Part shown: positions 15,383 through 25,020 of the stretch, piece after piece
Numbering within the stretch: the first letter of the stretch is position 1
Layout of the letters: each line of letters begins with the position of its first letter
DNA from: Limnohabitans sp. MMS-10A-192
GTDB taxonomy: Bacteria; Pseudomonadota; Gammaproteobacteria; Burkholderiales; Burkholderiaceae_C
Reading direction: 5' to 3'
Length of the DNA stretch: 64,000 nt
NCBI RefSeq assembly: GCF_003063335.1
Contig: NZ_NERX01000001.1
Span: 62,001 to 126,000 of the forward strand
The notes under the pieces: model-generated
The model's input: only the letters and a program-made list of their open reading frames with translations
Databases searched by the model: none
What the model was told of the DNA's origin: nothing
Translations under genes and position numbers: made by a program

Positions 15383-17646
15383 AACGCCGCACCTGGTTAC
15401 TCAGCGCGCTCGGCGCGACCGGCGCATTGGTCGTCGGCTGGGGCGTAATGCCCGCCCGCTCGCGACTGGGTTCACCCGAACTCATGCTCCAAACCCAAGG
15501 CGATGTGGCCTTGAACGGCTGGATCAAGATCGCTGCCGACGGCGCAGTAGTGTTGGCCATGCCCCGCAGCGAAATGGGCCAAGGCGTGCACACGGCGCTG
15601 GCCATGCTGGTGGCCGAAGAACTCGATGTGCCCCTGAATCGCGTACGTCTGGAGCAAGCCGGTGGCGACAGCATTTACGGCAACGTGGCCATGCTGGTGG
15701 CCAGCTTGCCGTTTCACCCGCTGGACAGCGAAGGCGAGCACAAACCCACCAAGATCAAGATGGGCGAATGGCTGGTGGGCAAAGTCGCCCGCGAACTGGG
15801 CCTCAACGCCACCGGCGGCTCGTCTTCGATTGCCGACTTGTGGGACCCTTTGCGCATGGCCGCTGCCACCGCGCGCGCCAGCTTGTTGCAGGCTGCTGCT
15901 GCGGCTTGGAAAGTGCCTGCCAGCGAAATCACCGTGACCGCTGGCGTGATGAAGCACGCCTCAGGCCAGTCAGCGCACTACGGCCAGATGGTCGCTGCCG
16001 CCTCGGGGAGCACGCCCTCGGGCATCCAAACCAAATCGCGCGAGAAGTGGCAACTCATCGGCCAAGCAGCGCCACGCACCGACATCCCGTCCAAAGTCAC
16101 GGGCCAAGCCACGTTCGGTTTGGACGTGCGTCTGCAAGGCATGCTGTTTGCCGCTGTGCAAATGTGTCCCATGATCGGTGGCAGCGCTGCGTCCATGGAC
16201 ACGAAAGACGCCTTGGCTTTGAAAGGCGTTTCCAAAGTTGTGCCACTGGACGCCTGGGGCGGCGGCACTGCAGGCTTGGCCGTGGTGGGACAAACCACCT
16301 GGCACGCACGCCAAGGCGCGCAGGCCGTCAAAGTGCAGTGGCAGGCTCCCGCCACGGGCGCAGTAGACACCCAGCGCATCCAGGCCGACCTGCTCAAGGC
16401 CCTGAACACCGAAAGCGGTTTCACCTTCCACGAACAAGGCGTGCCCACCCAAGCCGAAAAAGCTGCCACCACCCGCATCGACGCCCTGTACCAAGCGCCT
16501 TATCTGGCCCACGCCACGATGGAGCCGATGAACTGCACCGCGCAAGTCAAAGACGGCAAGGTCGAGATTTGGGTGCCCACGCAAGTGCCGCAAATGGCCC
16601 GCGACATGGCCGCCAAAGTGGCCAAGGTCGACAAAGACAAGGTCACTGTCCACGTCACCCAATTGGGTGGTGGTTTCGGCCGTCGCCTGGAAGTGGACTT
16701 TGTTGGCCAAGCCGTGCAAGTGGCCATGGCCTGCGAGGGTCAACCCGTGCAGCTGAGCTGGTCGCGCGAAGAAGACATGACGCACGACTTTTACCGCCCC
16801 ATGCACCTGGCGAAGTTCCAGGCTTCGCTGGACGACAAAGGTGAAGTCACCAGTTTGCGCATCAAGTCAGCCGGTGACGCCATCACCCCGCGCTGGATGG
16901 CGCGTGCAGCGCCGCACCTCTCGGGCCCCATCGACATGCCCGACAAAACCGCGTCCGAAGGCCTGTTCGATTTGCCCTACGGTTTTGCCAGCCAGCACAT
17001 GAGCCATGTGGCCACGAAGTCTGGCGTGCCGGTGGGCTTTTGGCGCTCGGTCGGCCATTCGCACAACGCCTTCTTCTCAGAAAGCTTCATCGACGAACTG
17101 GCGGCTGCCACGAAACAAGACCCACTGGTCTTCCGCTTGAAACTGCTGAAAGACGCACCGCGCTACGCCGCCGTGCTGCAGCTGGCGGCTGACAAAGCGG
17201 CTTGGGGCACGCCGCTACCTGCAGGCCGTGCGCGCGGCATTGCCTTGCACGAATCGTTTGGCTCCATCGTGGCGCAAGTGGCCGAGGTCTCGCTGACCGA
17301 AGGCCAGATCCGCGTGCACCGCGTGGTGTGTGCCATCGACTGCGGCACCGTGGTCAACCCCGGCACCGTGGCCCAGCAAATGGAAAGCAGCGTGGTCTAC
17401 GGTTTGAGCGCCGCGCTTTACGGCCGCATCGACATCGTGGGCGGCGTGGTGCAACAAGGCAACTTCCCCAGCTACCCCATGGTCTCGCTCAGCCAGACCC
17501 CGGTGGTGGAAACCCACATCGTGCCCAGCACCCGCCACCCCGCAGGCGTGGGCGAACCGGCGGTGCCACCGCTGGCACCGGCCGTGGGCAACGCGCTGTT
17601 TGCCCTCACGGGCAAGCGGCAGCGGGCTTTGCCGCTGACCGCCTGA
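15379..17646 (+). CDS. Molybdopterin-binding subunit of a xanthine-dehydrogenase-family oxidoreductase (IorB type)
   Basis: A 755-residue catalytic subunit. The N-terminus [21 protein letters not shown] resembles a Tat-type signal (twin Arg, hydrophobic core), so a periplasmic enzyme is likely. Molybdopterin-contacting stretches include [20 protein letters not shown] and, near the end, [16 protein letters not shown] with the Glu that acts as base in this family. IorAB members hydroxylate N-heterocycles or oxidise aldehydes; the substrate here is unknown. Electron acceptors such as cytochrome c are not encoded adjacently. It is convergent with the transglycosylase, two bases away. Confidence 0.88.
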   Translation: MKRRTWLLSALGATGALVVGWGVMPARSRLGSPELMLQTQGDVALNGWIKIAADGAVVLAMPRSEMGQGVHTALAMLVAEELDVPLNRVRLEQAGGDSIYGNVAMLVASLPFHPLDSEGEHKPTKIKMGEWLVGKVARELGLNATGGSSSIADLWDPLRMAAATARASLLQAAAAAWKVPASEITVTAGVMKHASGQSAHYGQMVAAASGSTPSGIQTKSREKWQLIGQAAPRTDIPSKVTGQATFGLDVRLQGMLFAAVQMCPMIGGSAASMDTKDALALKGVSKVVPLDAWGGGTAGLAVVGQTTWHARQGAQAVKVQWQAPATGAVDTQRIQADLLKALNTESGFTFHEQGVPTQAEKAATTRIDALYQAPYLAHATMEPMNCTAQVKDGKVEIWVPTQVPQMARDMAAKVAKVDKDKVTVHVTQLGGGFGRRLEVDFVGQAVQVAMACEGQPVQLSWSREEDMTHDFYRPMHLAKFQASLDDKGEVTSLRIKSAGDAITPRWMARAAPHLSGPIDMPDKTASEGLFDLPYGFASQHMSHVATKSGVPVGFWRSVGHSHNAFFSESFIDELAAATKQDPLVFRLKLLKDAPRYAAVLQLAADKAAWGTPLPAGRARGIALHESFGSIVAQVAEVSLTEGQIRVHRVVCAIDCGTVVNPGTVAQQMESSVVYGLSAALYGRIDIVGGVVQQGNFPSYPMVSLSQTPVVETHIVPSTRHPAGVGEPAVPPLAPAVGNALFALTGKRQRALPLTA

Positions 17647-17648
17647 GT

Positions 17649-18854
17649 TCAACCGCCTCGCAGGGCCTTGAGGATTTTTTGGCCGCCACGGCCATTGGCC
17701 TCATGACCCAGGCGCTGCTGCTCGGCGCGGATTGCCTGGCGCGATGCGTCGCCCAACATGCCATCCACAGGGCCGATATCGTGGCCGCGCATCGTGAGCA
17801 AGCCTTGCAACTCGCGCCGCTCGGCGCGTGACAAGCCCGCGTCATCGGTCGGCCAAGGTGTGGCAAATGGGCCACCGCCACGCAGGCGGTCGCTCAGGTG
17901 GGCAATCGCCAGGCCATAGCTTTCGGCGGCGTTGTAGCTGTAGAGCGCGTCAAAATTGCGCGTCACCAAAAACGCCGGGCCGCTGGCACCGGCCAGCGTC
18001 AGCAGGCCCACGTTGCCCAAACTTTCTGGCAAGGCAGCGCCATCGATGCGGCGCACGCCACGGGCGGTCCATTCAGACACCGGGCGCTTGCTGCGTCGGC
18101 CTTCTCCGGCCAACGAGATGCCTGCTGGCAACTTGACCTCGATGCCCCAGGGCAAGCCACGTTGCCAACCTGCACGGGCCAAAAAGTTGGCGGTCGATCC
18201 CAGCGCGTCCACGCTGCTGTCCATCAAGTCGGCGCGGCCGTCGCTGTCAAAGTCCACCGCCAAGCGTTCAAAGGTGGTGGGCATGAACTGGGTGTGGCCA
18301 AAGGCTCCTGCCCACGAGCCCACCAAGCGCTCGGGTGCGATGTGCCCGGCTTGCAAAATGCGCAGCGCCGCAAAAAACTCGCCCCTGAAATAGCTTTGCC
18401 GCCGCCCGTGGCAAGACAGCGTTCCCAGCGCCTGCACCAGCGGGTATTTGCCAAAGGTCTGGCCAAAATTGCTCTCCACGCCCCAGACCGCCACCACCGT
18501 GGCCGGGTCTACGCCAAAGCGCTCTTCGGCACGCGCCAGCGCTGGGCGGTGCTGGGCCAAACGCGCCGCGCCATCGGCCACGCGTTCCTCGTCCACGAGG
18601 GCCGACATGTAGTCCCAAATGGCGGTGCGAAATTCGGGCTGGAAGTTCAGCTTTTCAATGACGCTGAAGTCAGCCTGCAGGCCCGCCGTGTGACGCGCCC
18701 ACGTGGCGTCGCTCACCTTGCCCGTGCGGGCCGCCGGACGCAGCTCGGCCATGCAGGCCGACAAATCGGTGCTCTGTGCCCAAGCGGCAGGCATGGCCAA
18801 AACAAGGGCTGTGCAGGCAGCCAACCAACGATGGGGGATGAACTGCGGCTTCAT
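17649..18854 (-). CDS. Lytic murein transglycosylase (MltB-like) with peptidoglycan-binding domain
   Basis: A 401-residue periplasmic enzyme that cleaves peptidoglycan with formation of 1,6-anhydroMurNAc. A Sec signal (MKPQFIPHRW to AWA) is followed by the SLT/MltB domain, with the catalytic Glu in VVAVWGVESNFG and GSWAGAFGHTQFMPTTF. A C-terminal peptidoglycan-binding repeat covers about 340-400 (ELQGLLTMRGHDIGPVDGMLGDASRQAIR). No lipobox is seen, so it is soluble rather than a lipoprotein. The ATG at 18854 was chosen for the signal peptide and a GGAG ribosome site. Confidence 0.9.
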   Translation of the reverse strand: MKPQFIPHRWLAACTALVLAMPAAWAQSTDLSACMAELRPAARTGKVSDATWARHTAGLQADFSVIEKLNFQPEFRTAIWDYMSALVDEERVADGAARLAQHRPALARAEERFGVDPATVVAVWGVESNFGQTFGKYPLVQALGTLSCHGRRQSYFRGEFFAALRILQAGHIAPERLVGSWAGAFGHTQFMPTTFERLAVDFDSDGRADLMDSSVDALGSTANFLARAGWQRGLPWGIEVKLPAGISLAGEGRRSKRPVSEWTARGVRRIDGAALPESLGNVGLLTLAGASGPAFLVTRNFDALYSYNAAESYGLAIAHLSDRLRGGGPFATPWPTDDAGLSRAERRELQGLLTMRGHDIGPVDGMLGDASRQAIRAEQQRLGHEANGRGGQKILKALRGG

Positions 18855-19073
18855 GCCTGCGCGCTCCGGCAAGAGGTCAGTGCCATGGGGGCATGGCTGC
18901 GATGAAGAACGGTGTGTAGACATAAAAAATCCCTGAAATATCGAAGCTGTGACGCGCCATGCGGGCGACAAAGCACGCCAGCGAATGTACAGGGGTTGTC
19001 GTGTCACAAGGCGCTTAGCAGGCAAATTACAGGTGCTTTTTGTCGAAGCGCTGAGGGCGGATTCATTTCGACC

Positions 19074-20270
19074 TCAAGTCGGCACAGGCCCTGCGCCATA
19101 CAACCAAGGCACATCCATTACCCGCTCGCCCATCAGCCGCATCGACACATTGCGGCCCCAAGCCACGGGGCCGGTGGCGTGAAAGATGCGGCCGTTGCGA
19201 ATCGCACGCGCTTGCACCCGCGCATTGCGTGCCCAGCGCTGCCCGGCATAAGCCTGCAATCGCTCAGCCACGCTGCCGGCCTCTGCACTGAGGCACAGCC
19301 CCAGCACCTGTGCATCTTCAATCGCCATGCCCGCGCCTTGGGCCAGATACGGCCGCATCGGGTGCGCCGCGTCGCCCAGCAATGCCACGCGGCCTTTCGC
19401 CATCTCGTGGGCACCGGCCATCGGCGCACGGTCGTGCAGCGCCCATTGCCGCCAGGCGGGCACCGACGCCAATCGATCGTGCAAATCTGCACCCACCGCG
19501 CCCATGGCCTGCATCAGGGCCTGTGCGTGCCCGGTGGCGTCCCAAGCATCGGCTTGGGCGGGTTTGTCGCCATGCACGATGGCGATCAGGTTGAGCCATT
19601 GCCCGCCGCGCACCGGGTAATGCACCACATGCAGGCGCGGCCCCATCCAGACGGTGACTTCATCCGAGCGCAAATGCGTGGGCAAATCGGCCTGCGCCAC
19701 CAGCGCCCGGTAGGCCAAGTGCCAGGTGAAGCGGGCCGGGGCATCGCCCAGCAACTGCTGGCGCACCGCGCTCCACACACCATCGGCACCGATCAGGGCA
19801 TCGGCTTGCACGCTGGGGCCATCGGCTGTGTTCAATTGCAGACCCTCAGCGGTCTCGCGCCAGCCTTGCACGGTTTGGCCCAGGCGCACATCCACGCCCA
19901 CCGCCTGCACCGCCGTGTGCAGCATGGCTTGCAAATCAGCGCGGTGGATGGTGGCGTAGGGCGCGCCATACAGCGCCTGCGCCCGCTCACCCAGGCGCAA
20001 ACTGCCCAGCACCTGCCCGGTGCGGGCGTCGCGCGCCTGCAAGCGTTTGGGGAATGCCGCCACCTGCGCCAGCGCATCGCCCAGGCCCCAGGCTTGCAAA
20101 ATGCGCGTCACATTCGGGCCGATCTGAATGCCCGCGCCCACCTCGCTCAGCTGCGCGGCACGCTCGAATAACTGCACCGGCACGCCTTGCCGCACACAGG
20201 CCAAAGCCGCCGCCAGCCCGCCGATGCCGCCGCCTGCGATCAAGACCTGTGGGGAGCCGTTTTTTGTCAT
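19074..20270 (-). CDS. FAD-dependent aromatic monooxygenase (salicylate/3-hydroxybenzoate hydroxylase-like)
   Basis: A 398-residue class A flavoprotein monooxygenase. The N-terminal dinucleotide fold is GGGIGGLAAALACVRQG, the DG motif is ALIGADGVWSAVR, and the FAD ribityl motif is GDAAHPMRPYLAQGAGMAIEDA. These place it with NAD(P)H-dependent hydroxylases of aromatic acids (salicylate, 3-hydroxybenzoate, 6-hydroxynicotinate). The substrate cannot be fixed. ATG 20270 was preferred over an in-frame TTG seven codons upstream. It stands alone: 54 bp from divergent trhP and 219 bp from the next minus-strand gene. Confidence 0.85.
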   Translation of the reverse strand: MTKNGSPQVLIAGGGIGGLAAALACVRQGVPVQLFERAAQLSEVGAGIQIGPNVTRILQAWGLGDALAQVAAFPKRLQARDARTGQVLGSLRLGERAQALYGAPYATIHRADLQAMLHTAVQAVGVDVRLGQTVQGWRETAEGLQLNTADGPSVQADALIGADGVWSAVRQQLLGDAPARFTWHLAYRALVAQADLPTHLRSDEVTVWMGPRLHVVHYPVRGGQWLNLIAIVHGDKPAQADAWDATGHAQALMQAMGAVGADLHDRLASVPAWRQWALHDRAPMAGAHEMAKGRVALLGDAAHPMRPYLAQGAGMAIEDAQVLGLCLSAEAGSVAERLQAYAGQRWARNARVQARAIRNGRIFHATGPVAWGRNVSMRLMGERVMDVPWLYGAGPVPT

Positions 20271-20323
20271 CCGCCGATTGTGCCCCGGCAATGGCCCTGC
20301 AAAAAATAGGACAATTAGAGGCT

Positions 20324-21691
20324 ATGACAACGATCAAATCTCCTGAACTTTTATTGCCCGCCGGGTCCCTGGACAAAATGCGCGCCGCCTATGACTTTGG
20401 CGCCGACGCGATTTATGCCGGCCAGCCGCGCTACAGCCTGCGGGCGCGCAACAACGAATTCAAGCTCGAACAAATCGGCATCGGCATTGCCGAAGCCCAT
20501 GCCCGGGGCAAGAAGTTTTTTGTCACCAGCAACCTGCTGCCGCACAACGACAAGGTGCGCACCTATTTGCGCGACATCGAGCCCGTGATCGCCATGAAGC
20601 CCGACGCCCTGATCATGGCCGACCCGGGCCTGATCATGATGGTGCGCGAGAAGTGGCCCGAGATGCCCATCCACCTCTCGGTGCAGGCCAACACGGTCAA
20701 CTGGGCGGCCGTGAAGTTTTGGCAAAAAATGGGCGTGGCCCGCATCATCTTGAGCCGTGAACTGAGCCTGGACGAAGTCGAAAAAATCCGCCAGGAATGC
20801 CCCGACATGGAGCTGGAAGTGTTTGTGCACGGCGCGCTGTGCATTGCGTATTCGGGCCGCTGCCTGCTGTCGGGTTACTTCAACCGGCGCGACCCCAACC
20901 AAGGCACCTGCACCAACGCCTGCCGCTGGAGCTATGGCACGCAAGAGGCCACCGACGAGACCGATTCGGGCGAGGTCAAGCCCTCCCGCATGGACGGTGA
21001 CTTCAGCTTTGAGCAAGAGCAAGAAGCCGCCGAGAAAAACTTCTCGGCCTGCGGCGACGGCCAGCGCCACCCGGCTGCCGACAAGGTCTACCTGATCGAA
21101 GAAGCCAACCGGCCCGGTGCGCTCATGCCCATCATGGAAGACGAGCACGGCACTTACATCATGAACAGCAAGGACCTGCGGGCTGTGGAACTGATCGAGC
21201 GCCTGGTCAAGATCGGCGTGGATTCGCTCAAGATCGAAGGCCGCACCAAGAGTCTGTATTACGTGAGCCGCACCGCGCAGGTGTATCGCCGGGCGATTGA
21301 CGACGCTGTGGCAGGCCGCCCCTTCAACCCCGAACTCATCAGCGAACTCGACGGCCTGGCCTCACGCGGCTACACCTCGGGCTTTTTGGAGCGTCGCCCC
21401 GCGCAAGACTATCAAAACTACGAAACCGGCCACTCGATGGGCCACCGCAGCCAGTTTGTGGGCGAAGTGCGCGCTGTCCAAGACGGCTGGGTTGAAGTCG
21501 AGACCAAAAACAAGTTCTCGGTGGGCGACACGATCGAAATCATCCACCCCAGTGGCAACCGCAAGGTGCAGCTCAGCGCCATGAAAAACGGCAAAGGCGA
21601 AGCCATCGACGTGGCCCCCGGCAGCCCGCTCAAAGTGTGGATTCCCATCGACGGCCCGGCAGACAGCGCCTTGATCGCGCGGATGTTCTGA
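20324..21691 (+). CDS. trhP: U32 family peptidase homologue, tRNA 5-hydroxyuridine synthesis protein TrhP (YegQ)
   Basis: A 455-residue U32 protein. ELLLPAGSLDKMRAAYDFGADAIYAG opens the domain. The signature ELEVFVHGALCIAYSGRCLLSGY and the Cys pattern RDPNQGTCTNACRWSYGTQE mark the YegQ/TrhP subgroup, which hydroxylates U34 of tRNA using prephenate. A conserved C-terminal beta domain follows. The ATG at 20324 matches the family start; an in-frame ATG at 20291 is possible. Confidence 0.9.
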   Translation: MTTIKSPELLLPAGSLDKMRAAYDFGADAIYAGQPRYSLRARNNEFKLEQIGIGIAEAHARGKKFFVTSNLLPHNDKVRTYLRDIEPVIAMKPDALIMADPGLIMMVREKWPEMPIHLSVQANTVNWAAVKFWQKMGVARIILSRELSLDEVEKIRQECPDMELEVFVHGALCIAYSGRCLLSGYFNRRDPNQGTCTNACRWSYGTQEATDETDSGEVKPSRMDGDFSFEQEQEAAEKNFSACGDGQRHPAADKVYLIEEANRPGALMPIMEDEHGTYIMNSKDLRAVELIERLVKIGVDSLKIEGRTKSLYYVSRTAQVYRRAIDDAVAGRPFNPELISELDGLASRGYTSGFLERRPAQDYQNYETGHSMGHRSQFVGEVRAVQDGWVEVETKNKFSVGDTIEIIHPSGNRKVQLSAMKNGKGEAIDVAPGSPLKVWIPIDGPADSALIARMF

Positions 21692-21714
21692 ACACCACGA
21701 ACCAACGATTTCCC

Positions 21715-22701
21715 ATGAAAATCCGCACCTTCTTGTCTTTGCTCTTGAGTGCCAGTGCGTGGGTGGCCGTCGCCAGCTGGGCTCAGGCGCCAGCCTACCC
21801 GATCAAACCGATCCGTCTGGTGGTGCCTTTCACACCCGGGGGCAGCACCGACATCTTGGCGCGCACCATGGGCCAAAAGCTCACCGAAGCTTGGGGCCAA
21901 CCGGTCGTGATCGACAACGTTCCCGGCGCAGGCGGCTCAATTGGCGCAGACAAAGTGGCGAAAGCACCCGCCGACGGCTATACCTTGCTCATGGGCCACA
22001 TTGGCACGCTGGCCATCACGCCATCGATTTATCCCCAACTGCCTTATCACCCGATCAAATCATTCGAACCCATCGCCTGGGTGGCGCGTGTGCCCAACGT
22101 GCTGGTGGTTCATCCTTCACTGCCGGTCAAATCGGTGAAGGAGCTGGTGGCTTATGCCAAGGCCCATCCGGGGCAGATCAACTTCGGCTCGGGCGGCAAT
22201 GGCAGCGCCGCACACGTGGCGATGGAGTCCTTCAAATTGCGCAGCCAGACCTTCATGGTGCATGTGCCTTATCGGGGCGCGGCGCCCGCCGTAGCAGACA
22301 CGGTCGCAGGCCAAACGCAGTTGATCTTCACTGGGGCGCCAGCCTTGATGCCCATGATCAAGAGCGGGCGATTGCGGGCACTGGCCGTGTCCAGCCCCAA
22401 GCGGATCGGCATGTTGCCGGACGTGCCCACTGTGGCCGAGAGTGGCATTCCGGAATTGGCGGGCTTTGAAGCCGATCAGTGGTACGGCATCGTGGCCCCT
22501 GCCGGCACGCCTGCTGCGGTGGTGCAAAAACTGAATGCACAAATCAACGCCAGCTTGCGCTCGACCGAGATCTTGCAAAGGCTGCACAGCGAAGGCGCCG
22601 AACCCACGCCCAGCACGCCTGAAGTGTTTGGCAAACTGATTGCCAATGAAATCAATCGCTGGAAGCCGGTGGTGCAACGCGCTCAGCTGAAACCCGATTG
22701 A
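21715..22701 (+). CDS. Bug-family (TctC-like) extracytoplasmic solute receptor
   Basis: A 328-residue periplasmic binding protein of the tripartite tricarboxylate transporter family. A signal peptide (MKIRTFLSLLLSASA to WAQA) is followed by YPIKPIRLVVPFTPGGSTDILAR, the typical Bug start, then DNVPGAGGSIGADKVAKAPADGYTLLMG and a late VAPAGTPAAVVQKLNAQI. These receptors are hugely expanded in Comamonadaceae and usually bind carboxylates. No tctA/tctB membrane genes are adjacent, so it is an orphan receptor. The start follows trhP by 23 bp. Confidence 0.92.
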   Translation: MKIRTFLSLLLSASAWVAVASWAQAPAYPIKPIRLVVPFTPGGSTDILARTMGQKLTEAWGQPVVIDNVPGAGGSIGADKVAKAPADGYTLLMGHIGTLAITPSIYPQLPYHPIKSFEPIAWVARVPNVLVVHPSLPVKSVKELVAYAKAHPGQINFGSGGNGSAAHVAMESFKLRSQTFMVHVPYRGAAPAVADTVAGQTQLIFTGAPALMPMIKSGRLRALAVSSPKRIGMLPDVPTVAESGIPELAGFEADQWYGIVAPAGTPAAVVQKLNAQINASLRSTEILQRLHSEGAEPTPSTPEVFGKLIANEINRWKPVVQRAQLKPD

Positions 22702-22710
22702 TGAGCTCAA

Positions 22711-22740
22711 GAAAAACGGCACCCTAAGGTGCCGATTTTC
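22711..22740 (+). terminator. Intrinsic terminator after the Bug receptor gene
   Basis: CGGCACC (22717-22723) pairs with GGTGCCG (22728-22734) over CTAA, flanked by an A-run before and ATTTT after. It can also serve the convergent MBL gene. Confidence 0.8.
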
Positions 22741-22755
22741 CGGCAGTGCAAAGGC

Positions 22756-23718
22756 TCAAACCACGGGATTGAACTGGTAGCCATCACCCGAAGGCGCGAT
22801 GGTGCCAAACGCCGGAAACGGGAAGTGAAAGCCCCCGGCCATCATCTTTTCCTTGACCAGCATGTCAAAGATGCGGCGACGCGACTGGCGCGCCATCTCG
22901 GGGTTCATGTCGAACAAGACGGCCCAATCGGGCGCACGTGCAAACAAGGACGGCACGTTGGTGATGTCGGCCACGTAAGCAAAGGACTGGCCCTCGGACT
23001 GCATCTTGAACAGGCTATGGCCAGGTGTGTGGCCGAAGGCAGCGATCGAGGTGAGTCCTGGCGCCACATCGGTACCGGGCTCGAACTTGACCAGTTGATC
23101 GCCCGACAAATTGCCCAGTGCGCGGCGTACTGCGGCAAAAGCGCCTTGCATGGCCGGTGGCGCGGCGGCGAAGCGGGCTTCGTCTGTCCAAAAAGCATGC
23201 TCCACCGTGGGCACGTGCACGCGGGCATTGGGGTAGACCAATGCGCCGTTTTTGTAGCGCAGGCCGTTGATGTGGTCACCGTGGAAATGGCTGAGCACCA
23301 CGTTGTTGATGTCTTCAGGCTTGAAGCCTGCAGCCGCCAAGTTGCCCAGCAGCTTGCCGGTGGTCGGTGGGCCGTTGTCGGCAAAACCGGTGTCAAACAA
23401 ATAACGCTGGTTGCCGTTGACCAGCAAGAACGGGGTGTAGGGCACATCGATGTAATCGGTGGGCAGGTTCTGCGATGCCAGCAAAGCCTTGACGTTGTCC
23501 AGCGGCACCTTGGGCACAAACTCCTCGCCCAAGGGGCGGCGCACCGAGCCATCGTTGAGCGCAATGATTTCCATGCTGCCCAGCTTCATGCGCCGAAAGC
23601 CGATGGTCGGCAAGGTGGGTGGACCGAAATTGGGCGCGGATTGCGACCAGACGGAAGAAAAAGCCAAAGCCGAGGCCCCCGCGAAACCGGCCCCCATGAA
23701 TGAACGACGATTGAGCAT
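22756..23718 (-). CDS. Exported MBL-fold hydrolase, methyl-parathion-hydrolase-like
   Basis: A 320-residue metallo-beta-lactamase-fold protein with a Tat-type leader (MLNRRSFMGAGFAGASALAF). Metal ligands are seen in SHFHGDHINGL (HxHxDH), GHTPGHS, the Asp of VADITN and the His of GGFHFPFP. The C-terminal pattern HFPFPAFGTIAPSGDGYQF is that of the methyl parathion hydrolase/quorum-quenching lactonase-like group, so a lactonase or phosphotriesterase-like activity is possible but unproven. ATG 23718 was chosen for its GGAGA ribosome site and the signal. Confidence 0.85.
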   Translation of the reverse strand: MLNRRSFMGAGFAGASALAFSSVWSQSAPNFGPPTLPTIGFRRMKLGSMEIIALNDGSVRRPLGEEFVPKVPLDNVKALLASQNLPTDYIDVPYTPFLLVNGNQRYLFDTGFADNGPPTTGKLLGNLAAAGFKPEDINNVVLSHFHGDHINGLRYKNGALVYPNARVHVPTVEHAFWTDEARFAAAPPAMQGAFAAVRRALGNLSGDQLVKFEPGTDVAPGLTSIAAFGHTPGHSLFKMQSEGQSFAYVADITNVPSLFARAPDWAVLFDMNPEMARQSRRRIFDMLVKEKMMAGGFHFPFPAFGTIAPSGDGYQFNPVV

Positions 23719-23892
23719 GTGTTGGTCTCCAAGTTCGGGAAAAGGGTTCAGCATACCGAGCACGCCAATTCCAGCACACCCACCAGCAATAACCACCAAC
23801 GACTCGGGGTTAAACACCCGCTTGCGCGGCCATCGCAGCAAGCCACATGGGGCATCCCTTGACGACGTCGTCTTTTCCAGCCGCTCTTGGCT

Positions 23893-24888
23893 TCAGCGAC
23901 CGTTCAAGGGGTAAGACGGGTCGTTGTAGCCGGGGGTCGAAGGATGCCCGGGCGCCACCAGTGCGTTGACGACAGCTTCATCTTCGGCGGTGATCGCCAC
24001 ATCCAGTGCGGCCGCATAGTCTTGCCACTGCGCCAGCGTGCGCGGGCCCGCAATGACCGCGCTCACATGGCGGTTGGCCAGCACCCACGCGGTGGCAAAG
24101 TGAGCGAGTGACACCCCCTTGCGCTCGCAGTGCTGGCGCAGGGTTTGCGCGATCTGCAGGGACTCTTCACGGAACTCGGTCTCCAAAATGCGCTTGTCCG
24201 CCCGGGCTGCGCGGCTGCCTTCTTGTGGCGCTTGGCCGGGCGCGTATTTGCCCGTCAGCACTCCGCGTGCAATGGGGCTGTAGGGCACCACGCCCAAACC
24301 GTGATGCCCGCAGGCTTCCAAAATCTCCACTTCCGGCATGCGGTTGAGCAGGTTGTAATACGGCTGGCACACCACGGGGCCAGGCATGTTCATTTGCCGG
24401 GCCATGTTGACCATCTCGGCAATGCGCCAGCCCCGGAAGTTGGAGACACCCCAATAGCGGATCTTGCCCTCGCGCAACAAAGCCTCGATGGCCCGCAAGG
24501 GCTCTTCCAGGTTCATGCCGTTGTAGTCGCGGTGCAGGTAATAAATGTCGAGGTGGTCTGTGCCCAGACGGCTCAAACTGCCCTCGCAGGCGCGCATGAC
24601 CCAGCTGCGCGAGTAATGGCTTTCGTTGGGCAAGGAGGACATGGCATTGCCCAGCTTGCTGGCCAGCACCCAGCGCTGCCGTTGACCCGGCAACAACTGG
24701 CCCAGCATCGCTTCGGACTGGCCCAGGCTGTACACGTCGGCGGTGTCGATGAAGTTGCACCCCATGTCCAGCGCATGGTCGACGATGCTGCGCGCCTCGT
24801 CCAGCGGCGTTTGATCGGCAAACATCATGGTGCCCAGGCACAGGCGAGAGACTTTGAGTGGGCTCTTGCCCAGATTGGCGTATTGCAT
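23893..24888 (-). CDS. Aldo/keto reductase
   Basis: A 331-residue NADPH-dependent (beta/alpha)8-barrel reductase. The catalytic tetrad is visible: Asp and Tyr in FIDTADVYSLGQSE, Lys in WVLASKLG and His in IYYLHRD. WGVSNFRGWRI and GVVPYSPIARGVLTGKY are also family motifs, and the late VIAGPRTLAQW binds the cofactor phosphate. The physiological substrate is unknown. ATG 24888 gives the usual start MQYANLGKSPLKVSRLCLG. Monocistronic by appearance; the 174-bp gap to the MBL gene holds nothing recognisable. Confidence 0.9.
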   Translation of the reverse strand: MQYANLGKSPLKVSRLCLGTMMFADQTPLDEARSIVDHALDMGCNFIDTADVYSLGQSEAMLGQLLPGQRQRWVLASKLGNAMSSLPNESHYSRSWVMRACEGSLSRLGTDHLDIYYLHRDYNGMNLEEPLRAIEALLREGKIRYWGVSNFRGWRIAEMVNMARQMNMPGPVVCQPYYNLLNRMPEVEILEACGHHGLGVVPYSPIARGVLTGKYAPGQAPQEGSRAARADKRILETEFREESLQIAQTLRQHCERKGVSLAHFATAWVLANRHVSAVIAGPRTLAQWQDYAAALDVAITAEDEAVVNALVAPGHPSTPGYNDPSYPLNGR

Positions 24889-24965
24889 GGCGCGTCTTGA
24901 AGCAAAGTGGTGATGCAAGAGCCTAAGCCTGTCGTCACGCCTGCGCTGTCGCCTGCGTGCAGATA

Positions 24966-25006
24966 CAAAAAAAGCCCTGCCAGCTTTCAATGGCAGGGCT
25001 TGTTGT
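24966..25006 (-). terminator. Intrinsic terminator of the mdh-acnB operon
   Basis: AAGCCCTGCCA (24972-24982) pairs with TGGCAGGGCTT (24991-25001), an 11-bp stem over 8 bases. On the minus strand it is followed by a run of Ts, 20 bp beyond the acnB stop. Confidence 0.92.
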
Positions 25007-25020
25007 CAACACGGGGTTGA

